Shown: positions 1 to 7,987 of the stretch, one piece after another
Position numbering within the stretch: position 1 is the first letter of the stretch
Layout of the letters: each line of letters begins with the position of its first letter
Assembly: GCF_020405225.1 (NCBI RefSeq)
Contig: NZ_CP084472.1
Location: 930,001-994,000, forward strand
DNA: 64,000 nt
Direction: 5' to 3'
Origin: Natrinema sp. DC36
GTDB taxonomy: Archaea; Halobacteriota; Halobacteria; Halobacteriales; Natrialbaceae
Made by a program: the position numbers and the translations under genes
Notes under the pieces: model-generated
Seen by the model: the letters and a program-made list of their open reading frames with translations, nothing else
Told to the model about the DNA's origin: nothing
Databases searched by the model: none

Positions 1-238
1 CCACGACAGCCTCTCCTTTTTCGTCGGCGGCGACAACGTCATCGTCGTCTGTCCCGACCTCGAGCGGGCCGACTACGAGGAGGCGGCCGCTCACGTCGCC
101 GAGGCCGTCGACGTCGAGATGCAGGTCGGCGTCGGTCGCGGGAAGAGCGCCCACGAGGCGGGTTACGACGCGAAACACGCGCTCGAGACCTGCCGGGCCG
201 ACGGAACCAGAGTCGAACTCGAGTGGGAGACGGCCTGA
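1..238 (+). CDS. arfA: GTP cyclohydrolase III (ArfA), C-terminal part
   Basis: Truncated by the window edge; the frame starts at base 2 and ends in TGA at 236-238. The visible residues contain HDSLSFFVGGDNVIVVCPDL and a GVGRGKSAHEAGYDAKHALE stretch, typical of the C-terminal cyclase-like half of archaeal GTP cyclohydrolase III (MJ0145 type). The enzyme converts GTP to a formylamino-pyrimidine nucleotide, the first step of archaeal riboflavin and F420 precursor synthesis, in the cytoplasm. The next enzyme of that route, ArfB, is a creatininase-family protein; a creatininase-family gene lies at 19617 but is not linked to this one. Confidence 0.85.
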   Translation, partial: HDSLSFFVGGDNVIVVCPDLERADYEEAAAHVAEAVDVEMQVGVGRGKSAHEAGYDAKHALETCRADGTRVELEWETA

Positions 239-322
239 ATCCCGGAAGTAGAGAGCTTCACCGCCGGTTTGCTTAAGTGTGGCGGGGGTAGCTTTTAGCC
301 CGTCTGTGTCATCCATTCGCAT

Positions 323-931
323 ATGGAATCGGAACTGTCAGTTAGAGAAGTCCTGACGACCGACTACGTCGGAGTCAGCGAGTCAGACACCGTTCTCGAC
401 GTCGTCCCCCTCATGCGAGACGAACGGACGAGCTGTGCGCTGGTCGTTCGCGGTTCGGAGCCGGTCGGTATCGTCACCGAGTGGGACGTGCTCGGCCTCG
501 TCGCCGACGAGCGCGATCCCGCAACAACGACCGTCGACGAGGCGATGACGACCCCGGTCATCACGGTCGGCCCCGACCGGTCGCTCACCGACGTCGCCAC
601 GACGATGGCTCGCCAGAACATTCGCAACGTCATCGTCGAAAACGACGACGGGATCGTCGGCCTGGTCACCCAGCGCGACGTCATCGCCGCCGCGAGTTCG
701 TTCCAGGCGACGATGACCCCCACCCGCTCGAGCGAGCCGTCGATCGATCGGGGTCGCGAACTCGCGGATCCCGTAGCCGCCCGCGCGAGCGCGGCGGGCG
801 ACACCAGAGTGCTCCCCAACGGCGGCGACGAGTACACCACCCAGGGTATTTGCGAGGCCTGCGGCTCGCTCGCGGACGCGCTGTGGGACGCCAACGGCCA
901 ACTCGTCTGTGCGGACTGCCGGTCGGTGTGA
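323..931 (+). CDS. CBS-domain protein with C-terminal zinc ribbon
   Basis: 202 residues. Two CBS motifs cover about residues 1-125 (VREVLTTDYVGVSESDTVL and the MTTPVITVGPDRSLTDVA region), the usual pair that binds adenine nucleotides. A flexible Ser/Arg/Asp linker of about 45 residues follows, then a C-terminal CEAC...CADC zinc ribbon (about 176-199). CBS pair plus ribbon is a common haloarchaeal architecture with no settled function; a regulatory, ligand-sensing role is inferred. A TATA-like TTTTAG at 294-299 lies about 27 nt upstream of the ATG, so the transcript is probably leaderless. Confidence 0.85.
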   Translation: MESELSVREVLTTDYVGVSESDTVLDVVPLMRDERTSCALVVRGSEPVGIVTEWDVLGLVADERDPATTTVDEAMTTPVITVGPDRSLTDVATTMARQNIRNVIVENDDGIVGLVTQRDVIAAASSFQATMTPTRSSEPSIDRGRELADPVAARASAAGDTRVLPNGGDEYTTQGICEACGSLADALWDANGQLVCADCRSV

Positions 932-1032
932 CCGGGAACCGGACGGACGGCGGCGTGATCCGTGTCACCGGTCGCCGAGCCCTATCTCTCCGATAGAAAG
1001 ACCTTTCGGGGGCCGCGGTGCACGGATCGATA

Positions 1033-2256
1033 ATGATCGCGACCCTCGACGACCTGGACGTCGAAGGGACTACCGTCGGTGTTCGCGTCGACGTCAATAG
1101 TCCGATCGGCGATGATGGCACGCTCGCAGACGACGCCCGACTGCGCGCTCACGTCGATACCCTCTCGGAACTCTTAGAGCGCGACGGGCGGGTCGCCGTC
1201 CTCGCCCATCAGGGTCGGCCCGGCAGCGACGATTTCGTCTCCCTCGAATCTCACGCCGACCGCCTCTCGGAACTGCTCGGCCACCCCGTCGACTACGTTG
1301 ACGCGACCTTCACCGACGCCGCCCGCGAGGCCGTCAGGGACCTCTCGAACGGCGACTGCCTCGTCCTCGAGAACACCCGCTTTTACAGCGAGGAGTACAT
1401 GGAGTTCGAGCCCGAACGGGCCGCCCGAACGCACCTCGTCGAAGGGCTCGAATCGGTGCTGGACGCCTACGTCAACGACGCCTTCGCCGCGGCCCACCGC
1501 TCACAGCCCTCGCTGGTCGGCCTGCCGACTATCCTGCCGAGCTACGCCGGCCGCGTCATGGAGTCCGAACTCGACGTGCTGGGCTCCATCGAGGAGACGC
1601 CCGAACCCCGCGTCTACGTCCTCGGCGGCGCGAAGGTGCCCGACTCGATCGACGTCGCCTGGTCCGTCCTCGAGAAGGGGCTGGCCGATCACGTCCTCAC
1701 CGCGGGCGTCGTCGGCAACGTCTTTCTCATCGCGGACGGCGTCGATCTCGGCGACGCCAGTTCCGACTTCATCTACGATCAGGGCTACTGGGACGAGATC
1801 GACCGTGCCGCCGATCTGCTCGACGCGTACGGCGACCGGATCGCACTGCCCCGTGACGTCGCCGTCGCCCGGAACGACGAGCGCCACGAACTCGGCGTCA
1901 ACGCTCTCCCGCCCGGGGACGGCGAGTCCGCAATGGATATCGGCGAGTCGACGCTGGACTACTACCGGCGGATCCTCGCCGACGCGGAAACGGTGATCCT
2001 CAACGGTCCCGCCGGCGTCTTCGAAGACGAGCGCTTCCAATCGGGGACCCGACAGCTCTACGACGCCGCGACGGACAGTCCGATGAGCATCGTCGGCGGC
2101 GGCGACACCGCCTCCGCGCTGCGCAAACTCGGCGTGGACGGGTTCTCCCACGTCAGTACCGGCGGCGGTGCCGCGTTGCGGATGCTCACCGCCGAATCGC
2201 TCCCCGCCGTCACGGCACTCGAGAATGCCCCCGAACGACCCGCAGCCGACGATTGA
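1033..2256 (+). CDS. pgk: Phosphoglycerate kinase
   Basis: 407 residues from the ATG at 1033; an in-frame GTG at 1018 would add five residues not expected for the family. The enzyme interconverts 1,3-bisphosphoglycerate + ADP and 3-phosphoglycerate + ATP. Visible family motifs: RVDVNSP near residue 18, HQGRPG near 59, LENTRF near 113, NDAFAAAHR near 148, GGAKVPDS near 198 and the glycine-rich GGGDTASAL nucleotide loop near the C terminus. The length is normal. The last 32 bases overlap the acetyltransferase gene in another frame, so the two are probably cotranscribed. Confidence 0.95.
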   Translation: MIATLDDLDVEGTTVGVRVDVNSPIGDDGTLADDARLRAHVDTLSELLERDGRVAVLAHQGRPGSDDFVSLESHADRLSELLGHPVDYVDATFTDAAREAVRDLSNGDCLVLENTRFYSEEYMEFEPERAARTHLVEGLESVLDAYVNDAFAAAHRSQPSLVGLPTILPSYAGRVMESELDVLGSIEETPEPRVYVLGGAKVPDSIDVAWSVLEKGLADHVLTAGVVGNVFLIADGVDLGDASSDFIYDQGYWDEIDRAADLLDAYGDRIALPRDVAVARNDERHELGVNALPPGDGESAMDIGESTLDYYRRILADAETVILNGPAGVFEDERFQSGTRQLYDAATDSPMSIVGGGDTASALRKLGVDGFSHVSTGGGAALRMLTAESLPAVTALENAPERPAADD

Positions 2257-2740
2257 ACTCGCCTCCCGCGACGACCTCGAGCCGCTCGCGGACCTGTGGG
2301 TCCGACTCGCCCGCGATCAGCGCCGGTACGAGTCGGCCGTCCGCGCCGACGCGAACCGCGAGACGATGCGCGAGACGCTCGGTGCCTACCAGGTCGCCGA
2401 CGGGCTGCTCGTCGCCCGCCTCGAGGGCGACATCGTCGGCTTCGCGTCGGTCTCGATCGAACGCGGTACCCTCGAACTCGACAGCAATCGCGGGATGCTC
2501 TCGAACATCTACGTCGAACCGGCCTATCGCGGTCGCGGAATCGGCACCGCACTGCTCGAGGCGGCCGAGGAGTCGGTCGCCGAGCGGGGAGCCGACGAAC
2601 TGCTACTCGAGGTGATGGCGGACAACGAGGCAGCTCGCCGCTTTTACCGTCGCGAGGGATACGACGAGTTTCGGGTCACGATGTCACGCTCGCTCGAGGA
2701 CCGGGGCGAAAACGATACACATTCAAAGGAGGACGGCTAA
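2225..2740 (+). CDS. GNAT family N-acetyltransferase
   Basis: 171 residues from the ATG at 2225, which sits inside the end of pgk; the frame is open further upstream but that part has no family character. The GNAT acetyl-CoA loop is clear: NIYVEPAYRGRGIGTALLEAA (motif A, Q/RxxGxG type) at about residues 98-118, followed by the LLLEVMADNEAARRFYRREGY motif B and the terminal strand. Members transfer acetyl groups from acetyl-CoA to amines of small molecules or proteins; the acceptor cannot be told. Probably translated from the pgk mRNA. Confidence 0.85.
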   Translation: MPPNDPQPTIELASRDDLEPLADLWVRLARDQRRYESAVRADANRETMRETLGAYQVADGLLVARLEGDIVGFASVSIERGTLELDSNRGMLSNIYVEPAYRGRGIGTALLEAAEESVAERGADELLLEVMADNEAARRFYRREGYDEFRVTMSRSLEDRGENDTHSKEDG

Positions 2741-2752
2741 CCTACGGCCTGC

Positions 2753-2826
2753 GCCAGGGGAGCATGGGTGGTTCATGCACTCGACTTGTAATCGAGACTC
2801 CCGGGGTTCAAATCCCTGCTCTGGCT
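2753..2826 (+). tRNA. tRNA-Thr (anticodon TGT)
   Basis: Cloverleaf by eye: acceptor GCCAGGG (2753-2759) pairs with CTCTGGC (2819-2825, one G-T pair) followed by discriminator T. The D stem is GCAT/ATGC. The anticodon stem CTCGA/TCGAG encloses the loop CTTGTAA with anticodon TGT. The T arm is CGGGG-TTCAAAT-CCCTG. CCA is not encoded. No intron is visible. Position 8 is G instead of the usual T, which is odd. The AT-rich islet starts right after its 3' end. Confidence 0.88.
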
Positions 2827-2837
2827 TGAATCAGTAA

Positions 2838-2848
2838 GTTCAAATCCC
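2838..2848 (+). repeat. Partial copy of the tRNA-Thr T-arm
   Basis: GTTCAAATCCC at 2838-2848 repeats the T-arm of the tRNA that ends 12 bases upstream. A looser GGTTCAAAGTCC follows at 2911-2922. Such partial tRNA repeats can mark old integration at a tRNA 3' end, but the acceptor stem is not repeated, so this is only suggestive. Confidence 0.35.
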
Positions 2849-2952
2849 CTACCTGCAGGTCTCGGGACTTTCCGTAGAAGTCCGTCTACCAGTAGTCCGA
2901 ACCCGAGGTTCAAAGTCCATTCTCATCGGGACGTAACCGGCGGTGTCGCGAC

Positions 2953-3168
2953 ATGAGCACCGGGAGTGACTACTTCGACCAGCTCCCGTCGTGTCCGGAA
3001 TGCGGTCGGTTCCTTGGCGAGCCGACGCGGCTCGATAACGATCCAACACGTCGTGAGTGTTCCCACTTTCGCCTGATATTTGACGCTCACGAGGTGGTTT
3101 CGCCATGTCTAAAGCGGTCTGGGAAGAGCGTCTCAACGAGGCAGTGGTTGTTCTCGTCACCATCGTAG
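2953..3168 (+). pseudogene. Decayed small zinc-ribbon protein
   Basis: 71-residue ORF starting MSTGSDYFDQLPSCPECGRF. The first knuckle CPEC is intact; the second reads ECSHFR where a CxxC pair would be expected, so one ligand appears to be lost (Cys to Phe). Beyond residue 50 the sequence (KRSGKSVSTRQWLF) no longer looks like a haloarchaeal protein. Small proteins of this type occur in haloarchaeal accessory regions. Position between tRNA-Thr and a low-GC stress gene fits a remnant of an inserted element. It could still be expressed; function unknown. Confidence 0.4.
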
Positions 3169-3309
3169 TGGTCAAACATCTTGGACTTAGCTGAGTATCG
3201 CGGAAGTGCCTTTTCGTCAACCAACTCTCCGGCTGTTGCTATGATTTCCATTGGCCACTATCTATATATCTATTCCATCATCACAAACGTCCAAGCACTC
3301 CCAATTCAC

Positions 3310-3723
3310 ATGATATCAGAAAGTCCAATATGTATGGTCCCAATTAGATACCCGCTTACAGGTACAAGTATCCGTACACTTGAACATGCGAATGATCTTG
3401 TTAAGTCAGAGGATATAAGTGAGGTTTATGTTCTCCACATAAACATATTCCAGAACGGTGAAAATTACAACCGCTATGAGATAAGCCGCGCTATTAGCCC
3501 CTTCTTTGAGGATTGCAATCCCACTGTGGTCACCCGAAACGGATTTCTTGTTGAAAAATTAATCGCAACTGAAGCAATAGATATCGGGGCAGACATTATT
3601 GTGATCGGGGAGAATAAAAATCCGACATGGAAGCGGGTTTTGAGTAGAATTTTTGGCAACAATCCAGATGTAGGATCCTATCTCAGAGAGCAGACCCCTG
3701 CCAAGGTTACGGTTGTCAATTGA
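3310..3723 (+). CDS. Universal stress protein family, low GC
   Basis: 137 residues from ATG 3310 (ATG 3334 is an alternative that begins MVPIRYPLTGTS like a normal Usp first strand). The fold signature is the alpha/beta Usp/ATP pyrophosphatase type: EVYVLHINIF strand, then ATEAIDIGADIIVIGENKNP (the family's AD-ivmG motif) and a terminal TPAKVTVVN strand. The ATP-binding loop GxxGxxxxGS is replaced by NKNPTWKRVLSR..GNNPDVGS, so nucleotide binding is doubtful. Codon use is strikingly AT-rich compared with neighbours. A TATA stretch (about 3262-3271) precedes it. Likely acquired by transfer; stress role inferred only from the family. Confidence 0.7.
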   Translation: MISESPICMVPIRYPLTGTSIRTLEHANDLVKSEDISEVYVLHINIFQNGENYNRYEISRAISPFFEDCNPTVVTRNGFLVEKLIATEAIDIGADIIVIGENKNPTWKRVLSRIFGNNPDVGSYLREQTPAKVTVVN

Positions 3724-3967
3724 AACGTCTTCAACTATAGTATTTGCCACACTCTTCCTGATTTCACAACTCCTTCAGCAATAGTCGTGTAGTAGAATAT
3801 TCCGCTTCTTTCTCACTATGGGACTGTGGTGACCGATTCGAGGTGCCCAACGGCCACGAGCGAATCTGGGCCAGTTACGTCGTCGGGCTCGCGACGATCA
3901 CGTGCGAGGACTCGGTGGAAAGGAGGACGCCGTCCGACACGTAAACTCGAGTGCGTCGCGGACGGTC

Positions 3968-4588
3968 CTACTCGGTGTCGGTTCCCTTGGCGACCCGGGC
4001 CTCGCTCGTCACGGCGTCAACGTGGACGTGGACCGGTCCCGACTCGGTCTCGAGGGGGACGATCCAGGAGGCGCTGGTTCGGTGGGGACCCTCCGAGAGG
4101 CTGACCTCGTCGTACCCCTCCTGTTTGGCGGTTTTTCGGGCGATCTCTGCGGCTTCGTCAGTGTCTTCGATCCGTATCTCGTCGTTTAGGCGGACGGTGA
4201 CGACCGGGACGTCGGCCATTCGGACGATCCGTTCGGTGACGCTGCCGACGAGCACCCGATCGAGTCCGGTCCGGCCCTGCGTTCCCATGACGATCATGTC
4301 GATTCCGTGATCGTCGGCGTACGCGAGGATCTCCTCGTGGGGGACACCCTGCTCGACTGCCGTCACGACGTCGACGCCCTCCCGCGTCGCTTCGGCCTCG
4401 ATCCGCTCGACCGCCCGCTCCGCGGCGGGGATCGCTTCGTCGGTCTGGAGCGTCCCCAGCGGCCCCTCGGGGACGATCGACAGCGCGTGAATCGTCGCGT
4501 CGAATCGCTCCGCGATCGCCAGTCCGTGCGTGAGCGACCGACGGGTTCCGTCGCTCCCGTCCGTCGGAACGAGGATGTCCTGGTACAT
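3968..4588 (-). CDS. Universal stress protein with C-terminal PepSY-like domain
   Basis: 206 residues; start chosen at MYQDILVPTDGSDG, the canonical Usp beginning. Residues 1-140 form a standard Usp domain with the ATP-binding signature MGTQGRTGLDRVLVGSVTERI. From about residue 143 an extra segment (DTDEAAEIARKTAKQEGYDEV...W.V.L.ETESGPVHVHVDAVTSEARVA) has the helix, strand and VDA-x-TSE pattern of a PepSY domain, which is unusual on a Usp. The downstream 244 bp before it (3724-3967) hold nothing recognisable. The gene is divergent from the DUF6159 gene with 129 bp between them. Confidence 0.85.
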   Translation of the reverse strand: MYQDILVPTDGSDGTRRSLTHGLAIAERFDATIHALSIVPEGPLGTLQTDEAIPAAERAVERIEAEATREGVDVVTAVEQGVPHEEILAYADDHGIDMIVMGTQGRTGLDRVLVGSVTERIVRMADVPVVTVRLNDEIRIEDTDEAAEIARKTAKQEGYDEVSLSEGPHRTSASWIVPLETESGPVHVHVDAVTSEARVAKGTDTE

Positions 4589-4686
4589 CGATACCGCGAG
4601 GCTAGGCAACGCGGCCGTAAATACCCTCGAGTCCGTCTCCGTCCGGCCTCGAGGGTTCGAGCCAACGGTAGTCAACTGAACGACAA

Positions 4687-4698
4687 GAATATATATTC
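4687..4698 (+). promoter_or_regulatory. TATA box of the DUF6159 gene
   Basis: GAATATATATTC, centred about 26 nt before the ATG at 4718, which places transcription initiation at or next to the start codon (leaderless gene). Confidence 0.6.
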
Positions 4699-4717
4699 CG
4701 GAAGAGTAGTTGTGAAT

Positions 4718-5542
4718 ATGTCAGGACGATTCCGGCGCGCGGTTACGGTCACCGACGCCAGCCTCGACGTGTTCCGGGAGCGGCCCCGGCTCGCGGTTCT
4801 TCCGCTGTTGAGTCTCGTGGTCGTCGGAACTGCGTATGCAGTCGGCGGCGTCGCGGTACTTCATTACGGACTCGTCGACGAGGTGTTCACGAACCGGCTC
4901 GTCAAGTACGGCGTCATCTTCGCCGGCCTCGCCGTCTCCTCGAGCGTCGGCATCTTCTTCAACGCCGCGGTGGTCCACTGTGCCACCCGACAGTTCGCCG
5001 GCGAGGAGCCGACCGTCCGCGACGGGTTGGCCGCCGCGTGGGCGGTCCGCGGTCGGATCGCGAAGTGGGGGCTGCTGTCCGCGACCGTCGGCACTCTCCT
5101 CTCCGTCTTGTCCGACAACGTACCCGGTGTCGGAACGCTCACCCGGTCGATCCTCGACCTGACGTGGGGGCTTCTGACGTTTTTCGTCGTCCCGGTGATC
5201 GTCACTGACCGGAGCGATACGCTCCGGTCGGATCTGCGACGGAGCGGGAACGCCTTCGCTCGAACGTGGGGCGAGAGCGTGACCGTGACGCTCGGGATCG
5301 GGCTGGCGCTACTCCCGGTCGCGCTCGTCGGTGTCTGCCTCCTCGCCGTCGCGTACCTGTCTGCAACGGGCATTGCCGCGTACGTTATGGGCACGATCGG
5401 TGGCCTGCTGCTCGTCGCGACGATCGTCGTCACGCAGGTCCTCGGCATGATCGTTCGCGCCGCCCTCTACCGGTATGCGACCACCGGCGAACCGGTCGGC
5501 CCGCTCGAGGCCTTCTCGCCGGACGATATCTTCTCGGAGTGA
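4718..5542 (+). CDS. DUF6159-type integral membrane protein
   Basis: 274 residues from the ATG at 4718; the open frame extends upstream through the antisense of the Usp gene and was not followed. N terminus GRFRRAVTVTDASLDVFRERPRL is amphipathic, then about six hydrophobic segments (LAVLPLLSLVVVGTAYAVGG; YGVIFAGLAVSSSVGIFF; LTWGLLTFFVVPVIV; TLGIGLALLPVALVGVCLL; IAAYVMGTIGGLLLVATIVV) and a conserved-looking end ALYRYATTGEPVGPLEAF. This is the pattern of haloarchaeal DUF6159 proteins, whose function is unknown. The TATA box at 4687 indicates its own promoter. Confidence 0.75.
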   Translation: MSGRFRRAVTVTDASLDVFRERPRLAVLPLLSLVVVGTAYAVGGVAVLHYGLVDEVFTNRLVKYGVIFAGLAVSSSVGIFFNAAVVHCATRQFAGEEPTVRDGLAAAWAVRGRIAKWGLLSATVGTLLSVLSDNVPGVGTLTRSILDLTWGLLTFFVVPVIVTDRSDTLRSDLRRSGNAFARTWGESVTVTLGIGLALLPVALVGVCLLAVAYLSATGIAAYVMGTIGGLLLVATIVVTQVLGMIVRAALYRYATTGEPVGPLEAFSPDDIFSE

Positions 5543-5578
5543 CCGGCGGCGCCTCGTCAGGCCGTGTGTTTATGAACT

Positions 5579-6025
5579 ATGACACATAGAATGAGGGATT
5601 TGATACCTGAGTCGCTATTTAGCAGGCGATTTTCGGCCCCCATCTTCTGTGGCGCCTTACTCTGTTTATTTATAAATATTGTAGAGCTAAAATATAATAT
5701 GGCTGCATTGTTTGCCCCATCTGCTCCATCGGCTGGATCTGGCCAACTCGTCGGAGGATTCGTTGCTGGCTTCCTTCATAACGGGACACGGCGAGACGCT
5801 TTGAAAGCCGGTGGGTATGCCGGCGGACTACCGATTCTCGTTCTAGGCCCAGTGGCCCTTATTCTTCGCATCGGTACTCAATCGGCTGCTCTCCCGCTAG
5901 GGTCTATCGCTCTCCAATACGTATTCGGGTTCCTACTAGTATATCCATTTATGATCGGTATGGGTTCGCTCTTCGGCGGTATAGGGGCCTTTGGTGGACA
6001 GTGGCTATCGAGGAAACGCTCGTGA
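5579..6025 (+). CDS. DUF5518-type small membrane protein
   Basis: 148 residues (ATG 5591 also possible). Four hydrophobic segments with glycine-rich turns: FCGALLCLFINIVEL, then LVGGFVAGFLHNGTRRDALKAGGYAGGL, LVLGPVALILRI and VYPFMIGMGSLFGGIGAFGGQWL. The G-x-GG-VAG-(F/Y) repeat with a soluble GTRRDA turn is the DUF5518 signature common in haloarchaea; function unknown. Base composition is clearly lower in GC than the flanks, as for the Usp gene at 3310, so this may also be a transferred gene. Confidence 0.7.
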   Translation: MTHRMRDLIPESLFSRRFSAPIFCGALLCLFINIVELKYNMAALFAPSAPSAGSGQLVGGFVAGFLHNGTRRDALKAGGYAGGLPILVLGPVALILRIGTQSAALPLGSIALQYVFGFLLVYPFMIGMGSLFGGIGAFGGQWLSRKRS

Positions 6026-6415
6026 AGCAGACCGGAATCGTCCGCTCTTCGTATTTTTCCCGGTCTATCCGATGGTGAATCTCACCGTCGGTAAAACCAC
6101 CTACAGGGCGATCGGCATCGCCATCCTCCACTATGGTCTACTCAAGACGAAACAGCCGACACGATCTACAGTACGTCGCGCCGTTCACCGCCCATCTCAG
6201 ATTTTCTGCGCCCGAGGCCGTCTTCAACGACGCGAGATCCACTAACGGATCGGCGGTTCGACGGCCGTTCTATGCGTCGTTAGCCGCTCCAGAGCGCTAC
6301 TCCTCGGTACGGAAAGCGTGACTCACCGATCCACGTCGCGGTCGTTCGCTGATCGACAGCTGGCATCGTCTTTAATAATCTTTTTTACGATACACGGAAA
6401 CGTATTGCACGGACT
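6026..6415. other. Intergenic region upstream of the acyl-CoA ligase
   Basis: 390 bases. Short frames exist on both strands, but none has family motifs or halophile codon use I trust. The end holds AT-rich promoter sequence (TTTAATAATC at 6370-6379 and TTTTTACGAT at 6382-6391), about 30-45 nt before the ATG at 6416. Nothing else was recognised. Confidence 0.5.
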
Positions 6416-7987
6416 ATGACAAATCTTGTCACTAACGTCGCGGACGCCGTCGGGGAACACGGCGACAACACCGCGATCGGTTTTCAGGGGTCCGAGACGA
6501 GCTACGAGGAGTTCTGGGGGCAAACGGGTGCGTTCGCGACCGCGCTCGAGGAGCGCGGAATAGGCGCAGACGACCGCGTCGCACTCTATCTCCCTAACTT
6601 ACCGCAGTTCGTGATCTCGTTCCACGGTACGCTTCGCGCCGGCGGGGTCGTCGTTCCGATGAACCCGCAGTACAAGGCCCGCGAGATCGGCCACCTGCTC
6701 GAGGACAGCGAGGCCAAGGTGGTCGTCGCGCTGGCCGACCTCGTCCCGTTCGTGACGGAAGTACAGGACGAAACGGACGTCGAACACGTCGTCAGCGTCG
6801 GCGGCGACGCCGAGGGCGCCACTGCGTTCGGGGAGTTCCTCGAGCCCGGCGACCCGGCCATCGCCGACCGCGATGACGACGACGACGCGGTCCAGCCCTA
6901 CACCTCGGGGACGACCGGCCAGCCGAAGGGGGTCCAGCTCACCCACGGAAACCTCGCATCGAACGCGAACGCGGCGGCGGAGCTCATCCCCGATGGCATT
7001 CGCCCCGACGACAAGGGACTCGGTGTCCTCCCGCTGTTCCACATCTACGGGATGACAGTGACGATGAACGCGGCGCTGTTCAACGGCGCTGCGTACTATC
7101 CGATGGCCTCGTGGGACGCACAGGAGGCGATCTCGCTCATCGAGGACGAGGAGTTGACCATCATGCACGGTGTGCCGGCGATGTACAACGACGTGATCAA
7201 CCAGCCCGACGCCGAGTCGTTCGACATGTCGTCGCTGCGGCTCTGCGGCGTCGGCGGCTCCGGGATCCCGGTCGAGGTCCTCCGACAGTTCGAGGAGCTC
7301 TACGAGCCGAAGATCTACGAGGGATACGGCCTGACCGAGACCAGCCCGATCACCCACTTCAACAGCCCGATCGACGGCCGTCGCGTCGGCAGCGTGGGCA
7401 AGACCGTCCCCGGCGTCGACTCGAAGGTCGTCGACGAGGACTTCAACGAGGTTTCCCCGGTCGAGGAGGGGCCGATCGACGAAGAGGAGGCCGACCTCCG
7501 GGAGATCACCGGCGAGATCGTCATCGCCGGGCCGAACGTGATGAAGGGCTACTACGGCTTGCCCGAGGCCAACGAGGAGGCCTTCACCGAGGAGGGCGGC
7601 CGGCGCTGGTTCCACACCGGCGACATCGGCTACGAGGACGAGGACGGCTTCTTCTACGTCGTCGACCGCGAGAAGCACATGATCGTCACGGGCGGCTACA
7701 ACGTCTACCCGCGTGAAGTCGAAGAGCTCCTCTTCGAGCACCCCGACGTGGCCGACGCCGCCGTCGCCGGAATTCCCGACGAACGCCGCGGCGAGACCGT
7801 GAAGGCCTTCATCGTCCGCACGCCGGACGGCGACGTGACCGAAGAGGAGATCAAGGAGTACTGTCTGACCAACATGGCGGAGTACAAGCACCCGCGTGAG
7901 GTCGAGTTCGTCCAAGAACTGCCGCGGACGACCACCGGAAAGGTCCAAAAATTTAAGCTCCGTGAAGAGAAAGGAGGTGGCGAATAA
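6416..7987 (+). CDS. Long-chain fatty acid-CoA ligase (AMP-binding enzyme)
   Basis: 523 residues. ANL superfamily motifs are all visible: P-loop-like YTSGTTGQPKGVQLTH (about 161-176), the A4/A5 region GYGLTETSPITH, the A7 TGDIGYEDEDGFFYVVDR region, and the hinge/C-terminal GGYNVYPREVEELL with the catalytic lysine in RTTTGKVQKF. The enzyme adenylates a carboxylic acid and transfers it to CoA; the exact chain length cannot be read. It is cotranscribed with the enoyl-CoA hydratase gene, whose ATG overlaps this stop (TAATG), which supports a role in acyl-CoA degradation. Confidence 0.92.
   Translation: MTNLVTNVADAVGEHGDNTAIGFQGSETSYEEFWGQTGAFATALEERGIGADDRVALYLPNLPQFVISFHGTLRAGGVVVPMNPQYKAREIGHLLEDSEAKVVVALADLVPFVTEVQDETDVEHVVSVGGDAEGATAFGEFLEPGDPAIADRDDDDDAVQPYTSGTTGQPKGVQLTHGNLASNANAAAELIPDGIRPDDKGLGVLPLFHIYGMTVTMNAALFNGAAYYPMASWDAQEAISLIEDEELTIMHGVPAMYNDVINQPDAESFDMSSLRLCGVGGSGIPVEVLRQFEELYEPKIYEGYGLTETSPITHFNSPIDGRRVGSVGKTVPGVDSKVVDEDFNEVSPVEEGPIDEEEADLREITGEIVIAGPNVMKGYYGLPEANEEAFTEEGGRRWFHTGDIGYEDEDGFFYVVDREKHMIVTGGYNVYPREVEELLFEHPDVADAAVAGIPDERRGETVKAFIVRTPDGDVTEEEIKEYCLTNMAEYKHPREVEFVQELPRTTTGKVQKFKLREEKGGGE

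Noticed and set aside
364-1121. Long open frames opposite or out of phase with the CBS protein and pgk.
   Set aside because: Typical shadow frames of GC-rich genes: Arg/Pro/Ser-rich with no motifs. The same holds for antisense frames of purL, katG, the kinases and the acyl-CoA dehydrogenases.
5949-6321. Short frames on both strands in the gap before the acyl-CoA ligase.
   Set aside because: No motifs, unusual amino-acid make-up for a halophile and mutual overlap.
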